This document shows positions 21,442 to 30,176 of a DNA stretch of 30,792 nt, one piece after another (positions within the stretch are counted from its first letter, which is position 1; each line of letters starts with the position of its first letter). The stretch is taken from the NCBI GenBank assembly GCA_023439545.1, contig JAEXNT010000048.1:1-30792 (forward strand), in the 5' to 3' direction. The translations under genes and the position numbers were made by a program. Source of the DNA: Bacillota bacterium. GTDB lineage: Bacteria > Bacillota > Clostridia > Acetivibrionales > DTU013. The notes beneath the pieces are model-generated. The model worked only from the letters and a program-made list of their open reading frames with translations. It was not told the origin of the DNA and made no database searches.

Positions 21442-24354
21442 TTGTTGATTATTGCCCTGAGAAAAACACTAAAGAACCCATGGTTGTCTGTATGCCTGCT
21501 TTGCGGATTTATTATGGCTGCCGCCGTAACCTGCAGCATTCCCATGTATGCTGGAAGCGCCCCCCTGAAACAGTTGTCGGAGGAATTCGGGCGAGTCGCC
21601 GGAGATAGCGGAAAGTACCCTGCGTACTGGTCCGCAGAGTTAACCTTGACAACAAATAGCGGTAATTTGGAAGGGAAATACAATGATTTTCTGAAAAGAA
21701 CCCGCGTATTGAAAAATAAAATCCCTCTCCCGCTACTGGGAACTGCAGATACAATCATAATAAGAAACGTAATTCAGGGAGACAGCATTACAGAAAGCAG
21801 CATTAAGAAATTCAATCTGAGCGCATTCGACGGTCTTGAGAATTATACGAAGGTAATCAGCGGCAGGATGTGCTCCGGCGAGACGGAAGACGGTGTCATG
21901 GAAGCTGTCGTATCTGAAAACGATATGCTGCTGAATCATCTAGCCTTGGGGAAAACATATTTTATTCCCACTGCACAAGGGAATATCGGTGTAAAAATTG
22001 TCGGAATCGTGGAAACCGAATCTCCGGAAAAGCTGGCGTGGTATGAGGATTATCCTTTCAATCAGGGCAAAAATGCCTTCTATGTGGATTATAACCTTGT
22101 AAAAAGGGAATTCATCCAAACGGCACGAACCAGCCTGACAATGGAAATTCAAACCTGCAGTGCGTATGATTACAGGAAAATCACTTCCTCCAATCTGGAG
22201 ACTATCCGCCTGGCCATCGCCGACTGGATCAAGGCAAATGGTTTCATGGAATTTGAATGTCCCATGATGCCCCTCCTGGATAACTATAAAGAACAGGAGA
22301 CATCCCTGCTTGGAATAATGTTTGTATTAAGCCTTCCCATCCTGTTTATGATTTTACTTCTTATTTGCACGGTTTCCTGCCTGATCGCCGACCATGACAG
22401 GACAGAAATTGCCGTTATTGCCAGCCGTGGCGGCAGAAGGCTTCAGGTAGCCTTGATCTACTTGCTGCAGGGTGTTTTCCTGGGTGCGGCGGCACTTCTG
22501 ACAGGGCCTCCGGCGGGTTTGCTGATATGTCGGCTCATTGGCGCCACCGGTGATTTTATGGATTTGAAGTACGATCCATCCATGCCGGTTGTGTTCAATG
22601 GCAATATTATGATATATGCGCTCGGCATCGTACTGTTCAATCTCCTGGCTATGATCCTGACGACTATGGCCTTTACCGATTTTTCCGTAGTCAGGCAGAA
22701 ACAGAAGCGTACAAGAAACGGAAAATATTCCTTCCTTCCCGGTCTGGCTACCGGTCTGCTTTTATTGGGACTTTCACTTTACTGGAGATTTACCGGCAAA
22801 ATTTCCGTTATAGCAGGCAAACCGGACGATCCAGCCCTTTCTTCCATCCCTTTGGATCCGCTTCTTGTGATAAATGCCGTTGTTTTTATTGCAGGAATTT
22901 CTCTGATTGTGTTGTTTGTATTTCCATATTTCATAAATATCCTTTTTTACGCAGGAAAGCGGTTATGGTCGCCGATGTCATATCTTGCTTTTGTTCAGAC
23001 AGGCCGCAACCGGGACATGAAGCAGCTCTTCATGCTGTTTTTTCTGATGGCCTTCGCGGTGGGAATCTTCAATTCAAACACGGCACGGACCATAGACCGC
23101 AACACATCGGACAATATCCTGTATAAAAATGGCGCTGACCAGGTATTCATGGAAAAATGGAAAAGTACCGACCCGGACAAACCGGACGAAGGCACTAAAA
23201 TGGCTGCGGCCTTTGGCGATGTGACAGCCATGCAGAAAGTGGAGGCATATAATTACAGGGAATTAGCCGAAAAAATTCGGCTCATTTATACGGAACCGGA
23301 TTTTTCATGGTATGCAAAGCAGAAAGGTGTAATCGGCTCATCGAGAGTATTTCATACCGGAGATGCGGTTGTAAGCTTTTCGCAGGTTCCCAGGCTTGAG
23401 TCAGCCAGAAGGCCTGCCTCGGACCAAGGATCTGCAGAATCCTCCGGAGCTTCCGGTGTAGAGATGTTTGCCGTCAATACCAGGGAGTTCGGCAATACCG
23501 CCTGGTTCCGGGGAGATCTTCTGTCCTCGGGCTGGTACGGTTATCTGAACCGGCTCGGGGAAAAACCGGACGGCGTTTTACTTTCACGTTCCTTTGAGCA
23601 GGAATACGGTGTTAAAAAAGGAGATGTCATTACTGTTACCTTCAGCAATACAGGCAGCATCAACGCAGAAGTAGTGGATTTTCTCGAATACTGGCCAGGG
23701 TTCGTGCCGGTTTCGAATACGGGGGAGAACAGATATCTGGCAGTTGTGAATCTGGGGTATATGCAGGCTTCCAGCCCTCTTCTTCCTTATGAGGTCTGGC
23801 TGAAGACAGATGGCAGCGTCTCTGCGGAAGCAATGGCCGAAAGACTGAGGTCCGAGTCCAGACTGGTTCAGGCTCTTTCCGATTCCAGGGCGGAAATGGA
23901 AAAGAAGCTGCGGGAACCTGTTGTCCAGGTTTTCAACGGAGCGCTGTCACTGGGTCTTGTTCTAATACTTGCTGTGAGTATGACTGGTTTTCTCATTTAT
24001 TGGGTCCTGTCCATAAAAAGAAGGGAATTGCAGTTCGGAATGCTAAGGTCCTTCGGGGTTGAATTCCGCAGCATTCTGGGTATGCTTGCGCTGGAACAGC
24101 TTCTGACCTCCCTATCCTCTGTGGCAGGCGGTATCCTGATCGGTCAGCTCGCCACAAAAGTATATCTTCCCGTAATGGGCCCTGCCTGGAATGGGGCGGG
24201 ACAAACGCTTCCATTCCTGATAACCTTGGTCAGGAGCGATTATGACCGGTTTATTTGGATAAGCATAGTTATGCTGCTGGCAGCAATGCTGATTCTGGGA
24301 AGGATCATCTCGGGAATACGGATCGCACAGGTAATTAAGCTGGGAGAGGAGTAG
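21442..24354 (+). CDS. FtsX/MacB-type ABC permease (two-domain)
   Basis: The 970-residue protein has an N-terminal membrane segment (about 14-35) and a large extracellular region. A membrane block near 285-430 contains the FtsX pattern TEIAVIASRGGRRLQVALIYLLQG. A further membrane pair near 480-560, a second extracellular region and a last FtsX block (about 830-965, with RRELQFGMLRSFGVEFRSILGMLALEQ) follow. The layout is that of long MacB-like permeases of Firmicutes, which move peptides, lipids or drugs using a separate ATPase. It starts at TTG 21442 or 21445 after AAAGGG. Adaptor genes lie on both sides. No ATPase gene is present beside it. Confidence 0.9.
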   Translation: MLIIALRKTLKNPWLSVCLLCGFIMAAAVTCSIPMYAGSAPLKQLSEEFGRVAGDSGKYPAYWSAELTLTTNSGNLEGKYNDFLKRTRVLKNKIPLPLLGTADTIIIRNVIQGDSITESSIKKFNLSAFDGLENYTKVISGRMCSGETEDGVMEAVVSENDMLLNHLALGKTYFIPTAQGNIGVKIVGIVETESPEKLAWYEDYPFNQGKNAFYVDYNLVKREFIQTARTSLTMEIQTCSAYDYRKITSSNLETIRLAIADWIKANGFMEFECPMMPLLDNYKEQETSLLGIMFVLSLPILFMILLLICTVSCLIADHDRTEIAVIASRGGRRLQVALIYLLQGVFLGAAALLTGPPAGLLICRLIGATGDFMDLKYDPSMPVVFNGNIMIYALGIVLFNLLAMILTTMAFTDFSVVRQKQKRTRNGKYSFLPGLATGLLLLGLSLYWRFTGKISVIAGKPDDPALSSIPLDPLLVINAVVFIAGISLIVLFVFPYFINILFYAGKRLWSPMSYLAFVQTGRNRDMKQLFMLFFLMAFAVGIFNSNTARTIDRNTSDNILYKNGADQVFMEKWKSTDPDKPDEGTKMAAAFGDVTAMQKVEAYNYRELAEKIRLIYTEPDFSWYAKQKGVIGSSRVFHTGDAVVSFSQVPRLESARRPASDQGSAESSGASGVEMFAVNTREFGNTAWFRGDLLSSGWYGYLNRLGEKPDGVLLSRSFEQEYGVKKGDVITVTFSNTGSINAEVVDFLEYWPGFVPVSNTGENRYLAVVNLGYMQASSPLLPYEVWLKTDGSVSAEAMAERLRSESRLVQALSDSRAEMEKKLREPVVQVFNGALSLGLVLILAVSMTGFLIYWVLSIKRRELQFGMLRSFGVEFRSILGMLALEQLLTSLSSVAGGILIGQLATKVYLPVMGPAWNGAGQTLPFLITLVRSDYDRFIWISIVMLLAAMLILGRIISGIRIAQVIKLGEE

Positions 24355-24364
24355 CAGATACTTT

Positions 24365-25546
24365 ATGAGAAAATACGATATTTTCAATAAGTTGCTCATC
24401 ACGTTCTGCATATTTTTATTGGTACTGCCTTCCGGCTGCTCTAATACAGGGGATTCCGAGTCATCCGCCACGGGCGCACTCCAAGGTCGGAATGAAGCCG
24501 TTACTTCTTCGGATTCCCCGGATGCGCCTCCAACAATAACAGTCTCCTACCAGACAATACAAAGCACAGTCAAATTGGCAGGCGAATTTCAGAGGGGTCA
24601 CACCTGCAGCGTATCCTTTTCCGTCTCAGGTTACGAAATATCAAAGTTTTATGTGGAAGCGGGAGATGAAATCAAAAAGGGCGATTTGTTGGCAGAACTC
24701 GACACTTCGGCTTTGAAAAAGGAGAAGATAAAGAAGGAACTGGAGAGGGAGAAAATTCTTGTTCGTCTGGAAGAACTCAATGTCAGCGAAGCAATTGACG
24801 GAAAAAAAGACGTCACTGCAAGGAAGAATGCCCAGCTGGATCTTCAGGCAGTGGAGCTCGACATGAAGGAACTGGACCGGAAAATGGACGCTTGTAAACT
24901 GATATCTCCCGTGGACGGCATCGCAGGAGAACCGGAAGTCAAGGCTGGCAGCATATCACAGACCTATCGGCCGGTGATCCGGATATACGGTAAATCCGAT
25001 ATGATATTTATGGTGGAGAATGCATCCATTCTGGATTATATAGGCAGCGGAGGGAAAAAGAAATTGAGAAGCCCCGCCGGCATTGTCAGAGGACTGAAGG
25101 GTGTCATCAACTACGGTTCGGGCGGTACATCAAGCATACCCTGCACTATCGACAGGATCACCTTCCCATTAATTCGGGAAAGCGTTGATACAGCAGACGC
25201 TGAAATCAATGTCCCGGCGGGAATCCAGAACGGACTCTTGGCCAGAATATCACTCCGGGCTGCATTGGACGGATCTGTCCCCGACGAGATAACGGAAGGG
25301 ACGGAGGGCGTCATCACCCTGAATACCGGAATAGAGAAAAATGCTCTAGCCGTTCCTCCGGAATCCATTTATCTCTCCTTTGGCGAGGAGCATGTAAAAG
25401 TACTCGAGAACAATAAGGCAGTCGAAAGGCTTGTGCGGACCGGGATAAGGGATGACGCCGAAAACCGGGTTGAGGTAACGGATGGGTTGAGCGAGGGAGA
25501 CCATGTTCTTTTGAATCCGGCCGTTTCTGAGGAGACAATGAGTTGA
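24365..25546 (+). CDS. Second efflux adaptor lipoprotein (HlyD/MacA-like)
   Basis: The 393-residue product has a lipoprotein signal with C25 after PSG. Its order of domains is the same as the first adaptor: a lipoyl half (VSFSVSGYEISKFYVEAGDEIKKGDLLAELD), a short coiled coil (about 115-170), the second half (LISPVDGIAGEPEVKAGS) and a C-terminal barrel ending VTDGLSEGDHVLLNP. It starts 10 bp after the permease gene. Near its end GAGGAG precedes a TTG that overlaps the stop codon, as if another gene once began there. The sequence then passes into a mobile-element remnant within 30 bp. A missing downstream ATPase gene is the likely explanation. Confidence 0.9.
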   Translation: MRKYDIFNKLLITFCIFLLVLPSGCSNTGDSESSATGALQGRNEAVTSSDSPDAPPTITVSYQTIQSTVKLAGEFQRGHTCSVSFSVSGYEISKFYVEAGDEIKKGDLLAELDTSALKKEKIKKELEREKILVRLEELNVSEAIDGKKDVTARKNAQLDLQAVELDMKELDRKMDACKLISPVDGIAGEPEVKAGSISQTYRPVIRIYGKSDMIFMVENASILDYIGSGGKKKLRSPAGIVRGLKGVINYGSGGTSSIPCTIDRITFPLIRESVDTADAEINVPAGIQNGLLARISLRAALDGSVPDEITEGTEGVITLNTGIEKNALAVPPESIYLSFGEEHVKVLENNKAVERLVRTGIRDDAENRVEVTDGLSEGDHVLLNPAVSEETMS

Positions 25547-25573
25547 AACGGAGTTCTTGAATTGAGAAAATTT

Positions 25574-25975
25574 AACAAGAGGGCCGTCCAGCAGGGCGGG
25601 GGTGAGATTGCGCAGGGGTACGCCGCCTAAATGGGGGATGACGTATTTTTCAATATGGTATTGGTAGGTATGGTAGGTGCTGGGGCGCAGGTTGGTTTTG
25701 GTATACCGTTCTACCCATTGGGTGAGGTATTCGCCCAAAGTCTGCTTGTTCTCGGCTTTAATCACGACTTGAAAGCCGGGCCGCCGGAGTTTCACTTGCA
25801 TTTCGGCCTCATGCTGGATGGCCTCGGTTTTGGAGGTAAAGCCTCGTTTGCCGTAGGTCTGATAGCCCTCGTCGGTTTTGTAACGGATGAACACGTCATA
25901 AACAGTCCCGGCCCGGCCTGTCAGTGCGCCCTCGGCGTCCCGCTTGTTTTTGAAATTACGGGGCTGTATGGACAT
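25574..25975 (-). pseudogene. Truncated tyrosine integrase of an integrative element
   Basis: The first 134 codons encode the N-terminal part of an ICE or phage-type integrase: an arm-site DNA-binding region (TVYDVFIRYKTDEGYQTYGKRGFTSKTEA) and the start of the core-binding domain (TLGEYLTQWVERYTKTNLRPSTYHTY). The frame then runs into host sequence at about 25574, stopping far inside the export-operon end, and no catalytic domain (R, HxxR, Y) is present. It cannot recombine DNA. The start ATG is three bases after the stop of the excisionase-like gene, the usual order in Tn916-type elements. Confidence 0.85.
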
Positions 25976-25978
25976 GGC

Positions 25979-26217
25979 TTATCCCTCCTTCCCGGAGGAT
26001 GCGGCAACGGTGATTTTGTTGCGCTCGTACCAGTTCCATATGGCGGCGTCAGCCAGCAGGTGGCGGTTGCCGTTTTGAACATACTCGATTTGCCCTTGTC
26101 CATCAGTTCTCGCAGTTTGTTTTCGCCCAATCCGCTGATTTTGCTCATGGTTTCCACGGTTTTAAGCATAGGAAGCTCTAAAGCAGGCGCGGCTGTTGTT
26201 TTCTTTCTTACGGCCAT
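25979..26217 (-). pseudogene. Frameshifted excisionase-like gene of the same element
   Basis: From ATG at 26215-26217, with an AAGGAG site upstream, the frame encodes MAVRKKTTAAP and then a helix-turn-helix (LKTVETMSKISGLGENKLRELMDKG). One base appears to be missing near 26102-26110: in the next frame the protein continues IEYVQNGNRHLLADAAIWNWYERNKI and ends in TAA just before the integrase. The 239-bp length is one short of a whole number of codons. The intact form would be a small DNA-bending protein that directs excision. Confidence 0.8.
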
Positions 26218-26378
26218 GATTACCATCTCCTTTCGCATAAAGGTAAACAGATAAAAGCCGGGCCTGTTTTTGCTCCGCATGGCCGTTTCATTACATGGCA
26301 AAGACACGGCTTTAACCTGCTTTACTTTCAAAAACAGAGGCTTACCGGACGGCAGCGGGCCGCTACTCCATAGGAATT
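26218..26378 (-). other. Spacer between sigma-like and excisionase-like genes
   Basis: A long leftward frame continues through this piece into the excisionase start, but its composition is not gene-like and it lacks its own start signal. I take it as the untranslated leader of the excisionase gene. Confidence 0.4.
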
Positions 26379-26753
26379 TCACCTCCCCCCATACTGATGG
26401 CGGGCCGTTCTCATTGCCTGCGACGGTTTAATCACGCTCGGACTGTGACTGTCCTCGTAATATTTCAGGTAAAGCAACTGCTTGTCCTTTGCATTCAAAG
26501 TGCTGATAACAGCAGACAAGATTTCATTTTCTATGTATTCATCCAGCTTGTCCGAATTGGAAACAGGGATGTTGATGTCTATGTCGGCTTTGGAGCACAG
26601 ATTGATTTCCTGCACTTCCTCCAATGGAATGCTTCTGTTGAAATACTTGTATTGGGCGCGGAAATATCCCTGCGCGGAACGGGTCAGAACAATTTTTATG
26701 TAGGCGCAAAACGCTTTTTCTACCGCCTTATAGTTTTCAGCATTCCTTTTCAT
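26379..26753 (-). pseudogene. Truncated sigma-70-like regulator of the integrative element
   Basis: The ATG follows GAGGAGG on the minus strand. The first about 105 residues resemble the sigma-70-like regulatory proteins encoded near the integrase of Tn916-type elements, ending DKQLLYLKYYEDS. In such proteins a helix-turn-helix of about 40 residues should follow. Instead the frame ends after a short unrelated tail (PSVIKPSQ) and stops. An internal deletion or frameshift has removed the DNA-binding part. The protein would probably not function. Confidence 0.65.
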
Positions 26754-27028
26754 TGGGCTTTCCTCCTCTCACCCTATACATTGAAATCAACAGGACAAAA
26801 TACAGGGTTTCGGAAAAATATTTTCAAATATCTGCCGCCCGGTATTTGCTCTCCTTTTTCAAAAACAAAAACAATTGTTTTTCTGTCATATCCATCAAAA
26901 AGCGACAATGAAAGGCGTAGGCTACAAGGAAAACCTTGCAGCCTACGCCCCGATTTGACAAGAAATGCGGAGGATAAACCTCTTATGTCTTGAACCGTTT
27001 ATTTAGTTGTCGCGCATAATGAGTAGTG
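26754..27028. other. Element remnant without genes
   Basis: Up to about 26900 this is the leader of the sigma-like gene. A strong hairpin lies at 26914-26949. The next 80 bp hold nothing I recognise. Confidence 0.4.
26914..26949 (-). terminator. Strong hairpin, probable leftward terminator of the lost part of the element
   Basis: GGCGTAGGCT and AGCCTACGCC form a perfect 10-bp stem, with CAAGG/CCTTG stacked inside around AAAA. On the minus strand it is followed by TTTCATT. It lies upstream of the sigma-like gene, so it would have ended a gene further right that is no longer present. Confidence 0.7.
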
Positions 27029-27122
27029 AATTATCTGAAGTTTGGCAGAAAAAAAGACTCAAGCTGTGATTGAGTGCTTGAGCCAAAATTTATGTATGAA
27101 CCCTGCCAAATTTTAGATAATT
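27029..27122. repeat. Large imperfect palindrome with an inner hairpin
   Basis: The 20-bp arms at 27029-27048 and 27103-27122 match as reverse complements at 18 of 20 positions. Between them CTCAAGC (27058-27064) and GCTTGAG (27076-27082) form a second perfect stem. It stands between the integrative-element remnant and the IS91-type unit, and may be an insertion-sequence end, a small repeat, or a transcription block. Confidence 0.7.
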
Positions 27123-27325
27123 GTCAATGAACGAAACCGCGGTAAATAAGGCACTTCTTATGGGGAAAATAGATTTTCTTTTTTACTAAATTTTCAGAAA
27201 TAGCATATCCAAAAGCAAAGCTACGGAACCTAAAGGTGGTATTTTAGAAGGTAAGCTGGTAAAATGAGTATAGCTTCCCCCTCCCCGTAACAGGCTTTTG
27301 AGTAAGTTATTCAGTTGCGGCAAAA
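27123..27325. other. Spacer downstream of the transposase gene
   Basis: No gene is seen. A short stem (AAGCT near 27253 with AGCTT near 27272) lies 50 bp beyond the transposase stop, where IS91-type elements carry the origin end of their rolling-circle transposition. I cannot define the exact end. Confidence 0.35.
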
Positions 27326-28459
27326 TTAAGATGGTGCAGTCCTGCTTAGCCGACCAAGACCACAGCAGGGACAGGTGGAAAAATCCTTACCTGTAAGCTT
27401 TTCAAGTAGTTGGAGGGTGGAGGCTCTTTCTTTTGGGCCAGGGTTAACTGGAGTACGTGTGAGCTTTTTACAGAGCCTTAGCCTCGTTGTCTTGTTTTGA
27501 CTGCAAAGCAAGCCATAGTGCCTGATTTTCGTGAACCTGTCGGGTAATATGTGAATAAGGAAGCGCCGAATAAACTCCTCAGCTGTTAAAGTCATTACCT
27601 TTTCCTTTTTTCTATCGCGATAATCTCGCCATTTAAAAGTTACGTTACCGTCCTCAATTTTCAAAATACGGTTGTTAGATATTGCAACCCGATGTGTGTA
27701 TCGACCCAGGTATTCTACTACGTAGCTGGCGTTTTTAAATGGCGGTTTGCAATAAACAATCCAATCGCATTGATAAAGGGCGCTTATGAGATTCTGAAAT
27801 GGAAGGTCTTCAGATAGATAATCCTGCTTCCCATAGAATTTCAGTTTGTTCTCCTGACGAGCTTTTCTCAGGTAGTACAAGAACTTGCCCCTGAATTTTT
27901 TGGACAAGACTTTTACAGGAATGAAGAATTTCTTCTTTGTATCAACCCATTGATTGATGCTGTTCAAACCACCGCCAGGTACAATACAGTGAATATGGGG
28001 GTGATGCATAAGGTTCTGCCCCCATGTATGAAGGATTGAAGTAAAGCCAAGCCTGGCACCTAGATATTTCTTATCCATAGCCAGTTCCTGCAGGGTTTCC
28101 GATACTGACTTGAATAGGATGGTATAAAGTACTTCCTGGTTTTGAAAAACTATTCCGTTCAATGTATACGGTATGGTAAACACTACATGAAAATACCTGA
28201 CATTGAGCAAGTCTTCCTTTCTTGCTTCAATCCACCGTTCTTTGGTAAGAGTCTGACATTTTGGACAGTGACGGTTTCGACAGGAGTTGTAGGAGACTCG
28301 GGAATAACCGCATTCATCACAAGCATACGTATGACCACCTAAAGCACCAGTACGGCAATTTTCAATAGCATACATAGCTTTTCGGACATTGCCGGGTAGT
28401 TTACGGTTATGGAGAAATGCTTGTCCATATTGTTGAAAAACATCTTGTAACTCAGGCAA
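27326..28459 (-). CDS. IS91 family HUH transposase
   Basis: The 377-residue product has the three marks of the family: an N-terminal zinc ribbon (C47-D-E-C50, C60, H64-C65-P-K-C68), the HUH metal-binding motif (H155-I-H157 in HHPHIHCIVPGGG), and the catalytic tyrosine region YLGRYTHRVAI with Y254. It cuts single-stranded DNA and moves the element by a rolling-circle mechanism. A C-terminal CPCCG pair suggests a further zinc site. The length is normal and no frameshift is seen, so it may be active. Its first codons overlap the last eight bases of the recombinase gene. Confidence 0.93.
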   Translation of the reverse strand: MPELQDVFQQYGQAFLHNRKLPGNVRKAMYAIENCRTGALGGHTYACDECGYSRVSYNSCRNRHCPKCQTLTKERWIEARKEDLLNVRYFHVVFTIPYTLNGIVFQNQEVLYTILFKSVSETLQELAMDKKYLGARLGFTSILHTWGQNLMHHPHIHCIVPGGGLNSINQWVDTKKKFFIPVKVLSKKFRGKFLYYLRKARQENKLKFYGKQDYLSEDLPFQNLISALYQCDWIVYCKPPFKNASYVVEYLGRYTHRVAISNNRILKIEDGNVTFKWRDYRDRKKEKVMTLTAEEFIRRFLIHILPDRFTKIRHYGLLCSQNKTTRLRLCKKLTRTPVNPGPKERASTLQLLEKLTGKDFSTCPCCGLGRLSRTAPS

Positions 28460-29357
28460 TGGATTGCACCTCCTTGTTCTTAGGTTTTCTTCCTCTTTTC
28501 TTTTTGGGGACTTCTTTTTTCATTAAGGTTTCCAAGGGACTTATTGTCTTAAGGATATCCGTAGTAGCAACATGGAGATATCGCGCCGTCGTCCTGATGG
28601 TGGCATGCCCTAGTAAATCACGGATGTAAAAGAGGTTTGTCCCTCCTTCAAGAAGGTGAGTAGCAAAGGAATGACGAAGGGTATGGACGGTTGCATCCTT
28701 AGCAATCCCTGCCTTATTCAAATACTTTTTAAAGATGTCCTGAACTGTTCTTTTAGATATATGGGAACCATTTTCTGCACCTTCGAATAACCAGTATTTT
28801 GGTTTATACTGTTTCCAGTACTCGCGGAGAACCTCCAGGTTTGACTGAGAAAGCAATGCATACCTGTCCTTTCCACCCTTGCCCTGCTCAATGAATATTC
28901 GCATGTTTCTGCTGTCGATATCGGAGACCTTAAGTACTGCGATTTCGGAAAGCCGCAAGCCTGAACCATAGATAGTCATAAGGATACACTTATGCTTTAG
29001 GTTGTCTGTTGCAGTAAAGATTTTATGTATATCTTCTTTTGTAAGGGTGTTTGGAAGAAGATATGGCTGTTTCAGGCGGGGAACTCTTTTGTAGTTGAGA
29101 TTCTTTTCGAGTGTTACATCGTAGAGAAACCGAAGGGCACAATTGCACATGTTTACAGTTGAGGAACTGAGTTTCCTCTCGTTTGACAGATAGTGAAGAT
29201 ACGTTCTGATTTCTGGTTCCCATAGTTCCGTGGCAGGTTTTTCGAAATACTCCTGGAACTGATTGATTCTTTGACAGTATTCCTTGATGGTGCTCCTGTT
29301 GAGTCCTCGAAGTTGCATGTCACGAGTCAGTTTTTCAATGATTTGTTGTTTGTCCAT
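28452..29357 (-). CDS. XerD-like tyrosine recombinase of the IS91-type element
   Basis: The 301-residue product has an N-terminal SAM-like core-binding domain (about 1-95) and a catalytic domain with all conserved residues: R135 in GSGLRLSEIA, K163 in GKGGKDR, H225-x-x-R228 in HTLRHSFATHLL, H251 in LLGHA and nucleophile Y260. A basic tail (KKEVPKKKRGRKPK) follows. It should cut and join DNA at specific sites, and in this gene pair it may resolve or integrate transposition products. The gene is upstream of and overlaps the transposase, so the two are coupled. No start-site ambiguity: ATG follows AGGAG on the minus strand. Confidence 0.94.
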   Translation of the reverse strand: MDKQQIIEKLTRDMQLRGLNRSTIKEYCQRINQFQEYFEKPATELWEPEIRTYLHYLSNERKLSSSTVNMCNCALRFLYDVTLEKNLNYKRVPRLKQPYLLPNTLTKEDIHKIFTATDNLKHKCILMTIYGSGLRLSEIAVLKVSDIDSRNMRIFIEQGKGGKDRYALLSQSNLEVLREYWKQYKPKYWLFEGAENGSHISKRTVQDIFKKYLNKAGIAKDATVHTLRHSFATHLLEGGTNLFYIRDLLGHATIRTTARYLHVATTDILKTISPLETLMKKEVPKKKRGRKPKNKEVQSIA

Positions 29358-29650
29358 TTCTAGCTCCTTTTAGTTAGATTTGCATTTGCATGCTTTCTAA
29401 TACTAAAGGATTAGCCCTAAAAAAGCGAACAGGCATTTACCCAGAGGGACCACCGCGCTAGCGGTTTAGTTCAATGCCTATTTGTTGCATGGACATAATT
29501 CAAAAGGCTACATAAAAAGGGTTTATATAGCTAACAAACTTTTGAGAGAACCTTTGGCCATTTGACTACATGGAAAAATCTTGATACTATTATCGCATAT
29601 AGTTTGGAAGTGGCACTTTAGATTATTTATGTTATTTGAGGTGAATCCAT
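29358..29650. other. Gene-free stretch with the right-end hairpin of the IS91-type unit
   Basis: AGGCATT (29431-29437) pairs with AATGCCT (29473-29479), and ACCGC (29452-29456) pairs with GCGGT (29461-29465) inside it. This nested hairpin lies upstream of the recombinase gene, where the terminus end of such elements is found. The rest is AT-rich and I see nothing else. Confidence 0.45.
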
Positions 29651-30127
29651 TTGGAAAAGAAATTATGTAAAAAATGCGGCAATGAATTACCCGAGGACTG
29701 TAATCACAAGTTGTGTGAAGTGTGCCGAAAAAAAAGAAATAGCCTCATTAAGAAGGGGGTTCTTGTTGCTGGTGCGGTTGTTGGTACTGTGGCGGTTGTC
29801 GCCGCTCTGGCAAGCTCTAAGAGCAGTGATAATGACGTATATGATTTTGACAATGACTACGCTGGCGATGATGATGTACCTATTGATGATTCTGTGACAG
29901 CTATGCCACATCAGCCACGTTATAAAGTGGAATTTAGAGCATTTAAAACAGGAGATTGGTACACTAAAACGGAAACTGATTATGTTAATAGCGCACATTC
30001 GGTTGCGTTATATAACAATTACGGGCGAGCATATAGGGTGATGGACACATATACGGGTAGTGTTTTATTAGAAGCTGATGAAGAAGATGGTGCGGCAGAG
30101 TTAGCGGCAGAATATAGAAAGTTTTAA
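29651..30127 (+). CDS. Small zinc-ribbon membrane protein
   Basis: The start is TTG at 29651, six bases after GAGGTGA. The 158-residue product begins with a zinc ribbon (CKKCGNEL, then C-x-x-C in CEVCRKK), followed by one hydrophobic membrane segment (about 35-55, GVLVAGAVVGTVAVVAALAS). An Asp-rich spacer and a C-terminal domain with YKVEFRAFKTGDWYTK and YRVMDTYTGSVLLEAD come next. The zinc ribbon should face the cytoplasm and the rest the outside, by charge. I do not recognise a function. It is the first of three small cysteine-containing genes after the mobile element. Confidence 0.7.
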   Translation: MEKKLCKKCGNELPEDCNHKLCEVCRKKRNSLIKKGVLVAGAVVGTVAVVAALASSKSSDNDVYDFDNDYAGDDDVPIDDSVTAMPHQPRYKVEFRAFKTGDWYTKTETDYVNSAHSVALYNNYGRAYRVMDTYTGSVLLEADEEDGAAELAAEYRKF

Positions 30128-30176
30128 ATCATGGCTATTTTCAACGTAGATATCTAAAGAAAGGTGTGAGAACAAG

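Larger units (their letters stand above)
27029..29500 (-). mobile_element. IS91-type element with a tyrosine recombinase (approximate limits)
   Basis: The unit consists of a leftward tyrosine recombinase gene overlapping an HUH transposase gene, flanked by hairpin-rich non-coding ends. IS91-type elements lack ordinary terminal inverted repeats, so limits cannot be read directly. The right limit is placed at the hairpin near 29431-29479 and the left at the palindrome 27029-27122. Confidence 0.5.

Noticed and set aside
25631..26254. A 207-residue rightward frame with hydrophobic runs
   Set aside because: It is antisense to the integrase and excisionase remnants, whose protein matches are clear.
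25921..26382. One long leftward protein of 153 residues
   Set aside because: It joins a leader, the true start of the excisionase and a frameshifted tail; the real protein continues in another frame after about 26105.
26397..26993. A 198-residue rightward frame
   Set aside because: It is antisense to the sigma-like gene, with no ribosome site and a non-coding tail over the hairpin.
28452..29357. Integron integrase acting on the boundary repeats
   Set aside because: The recombinase has all general catalytic residues, but I see no extra IntI-type insertion near the patch before HxxR. Its overlap with the transposase gene ties it to the IS91-type unit. A link to the repeats is only a hypothesis.
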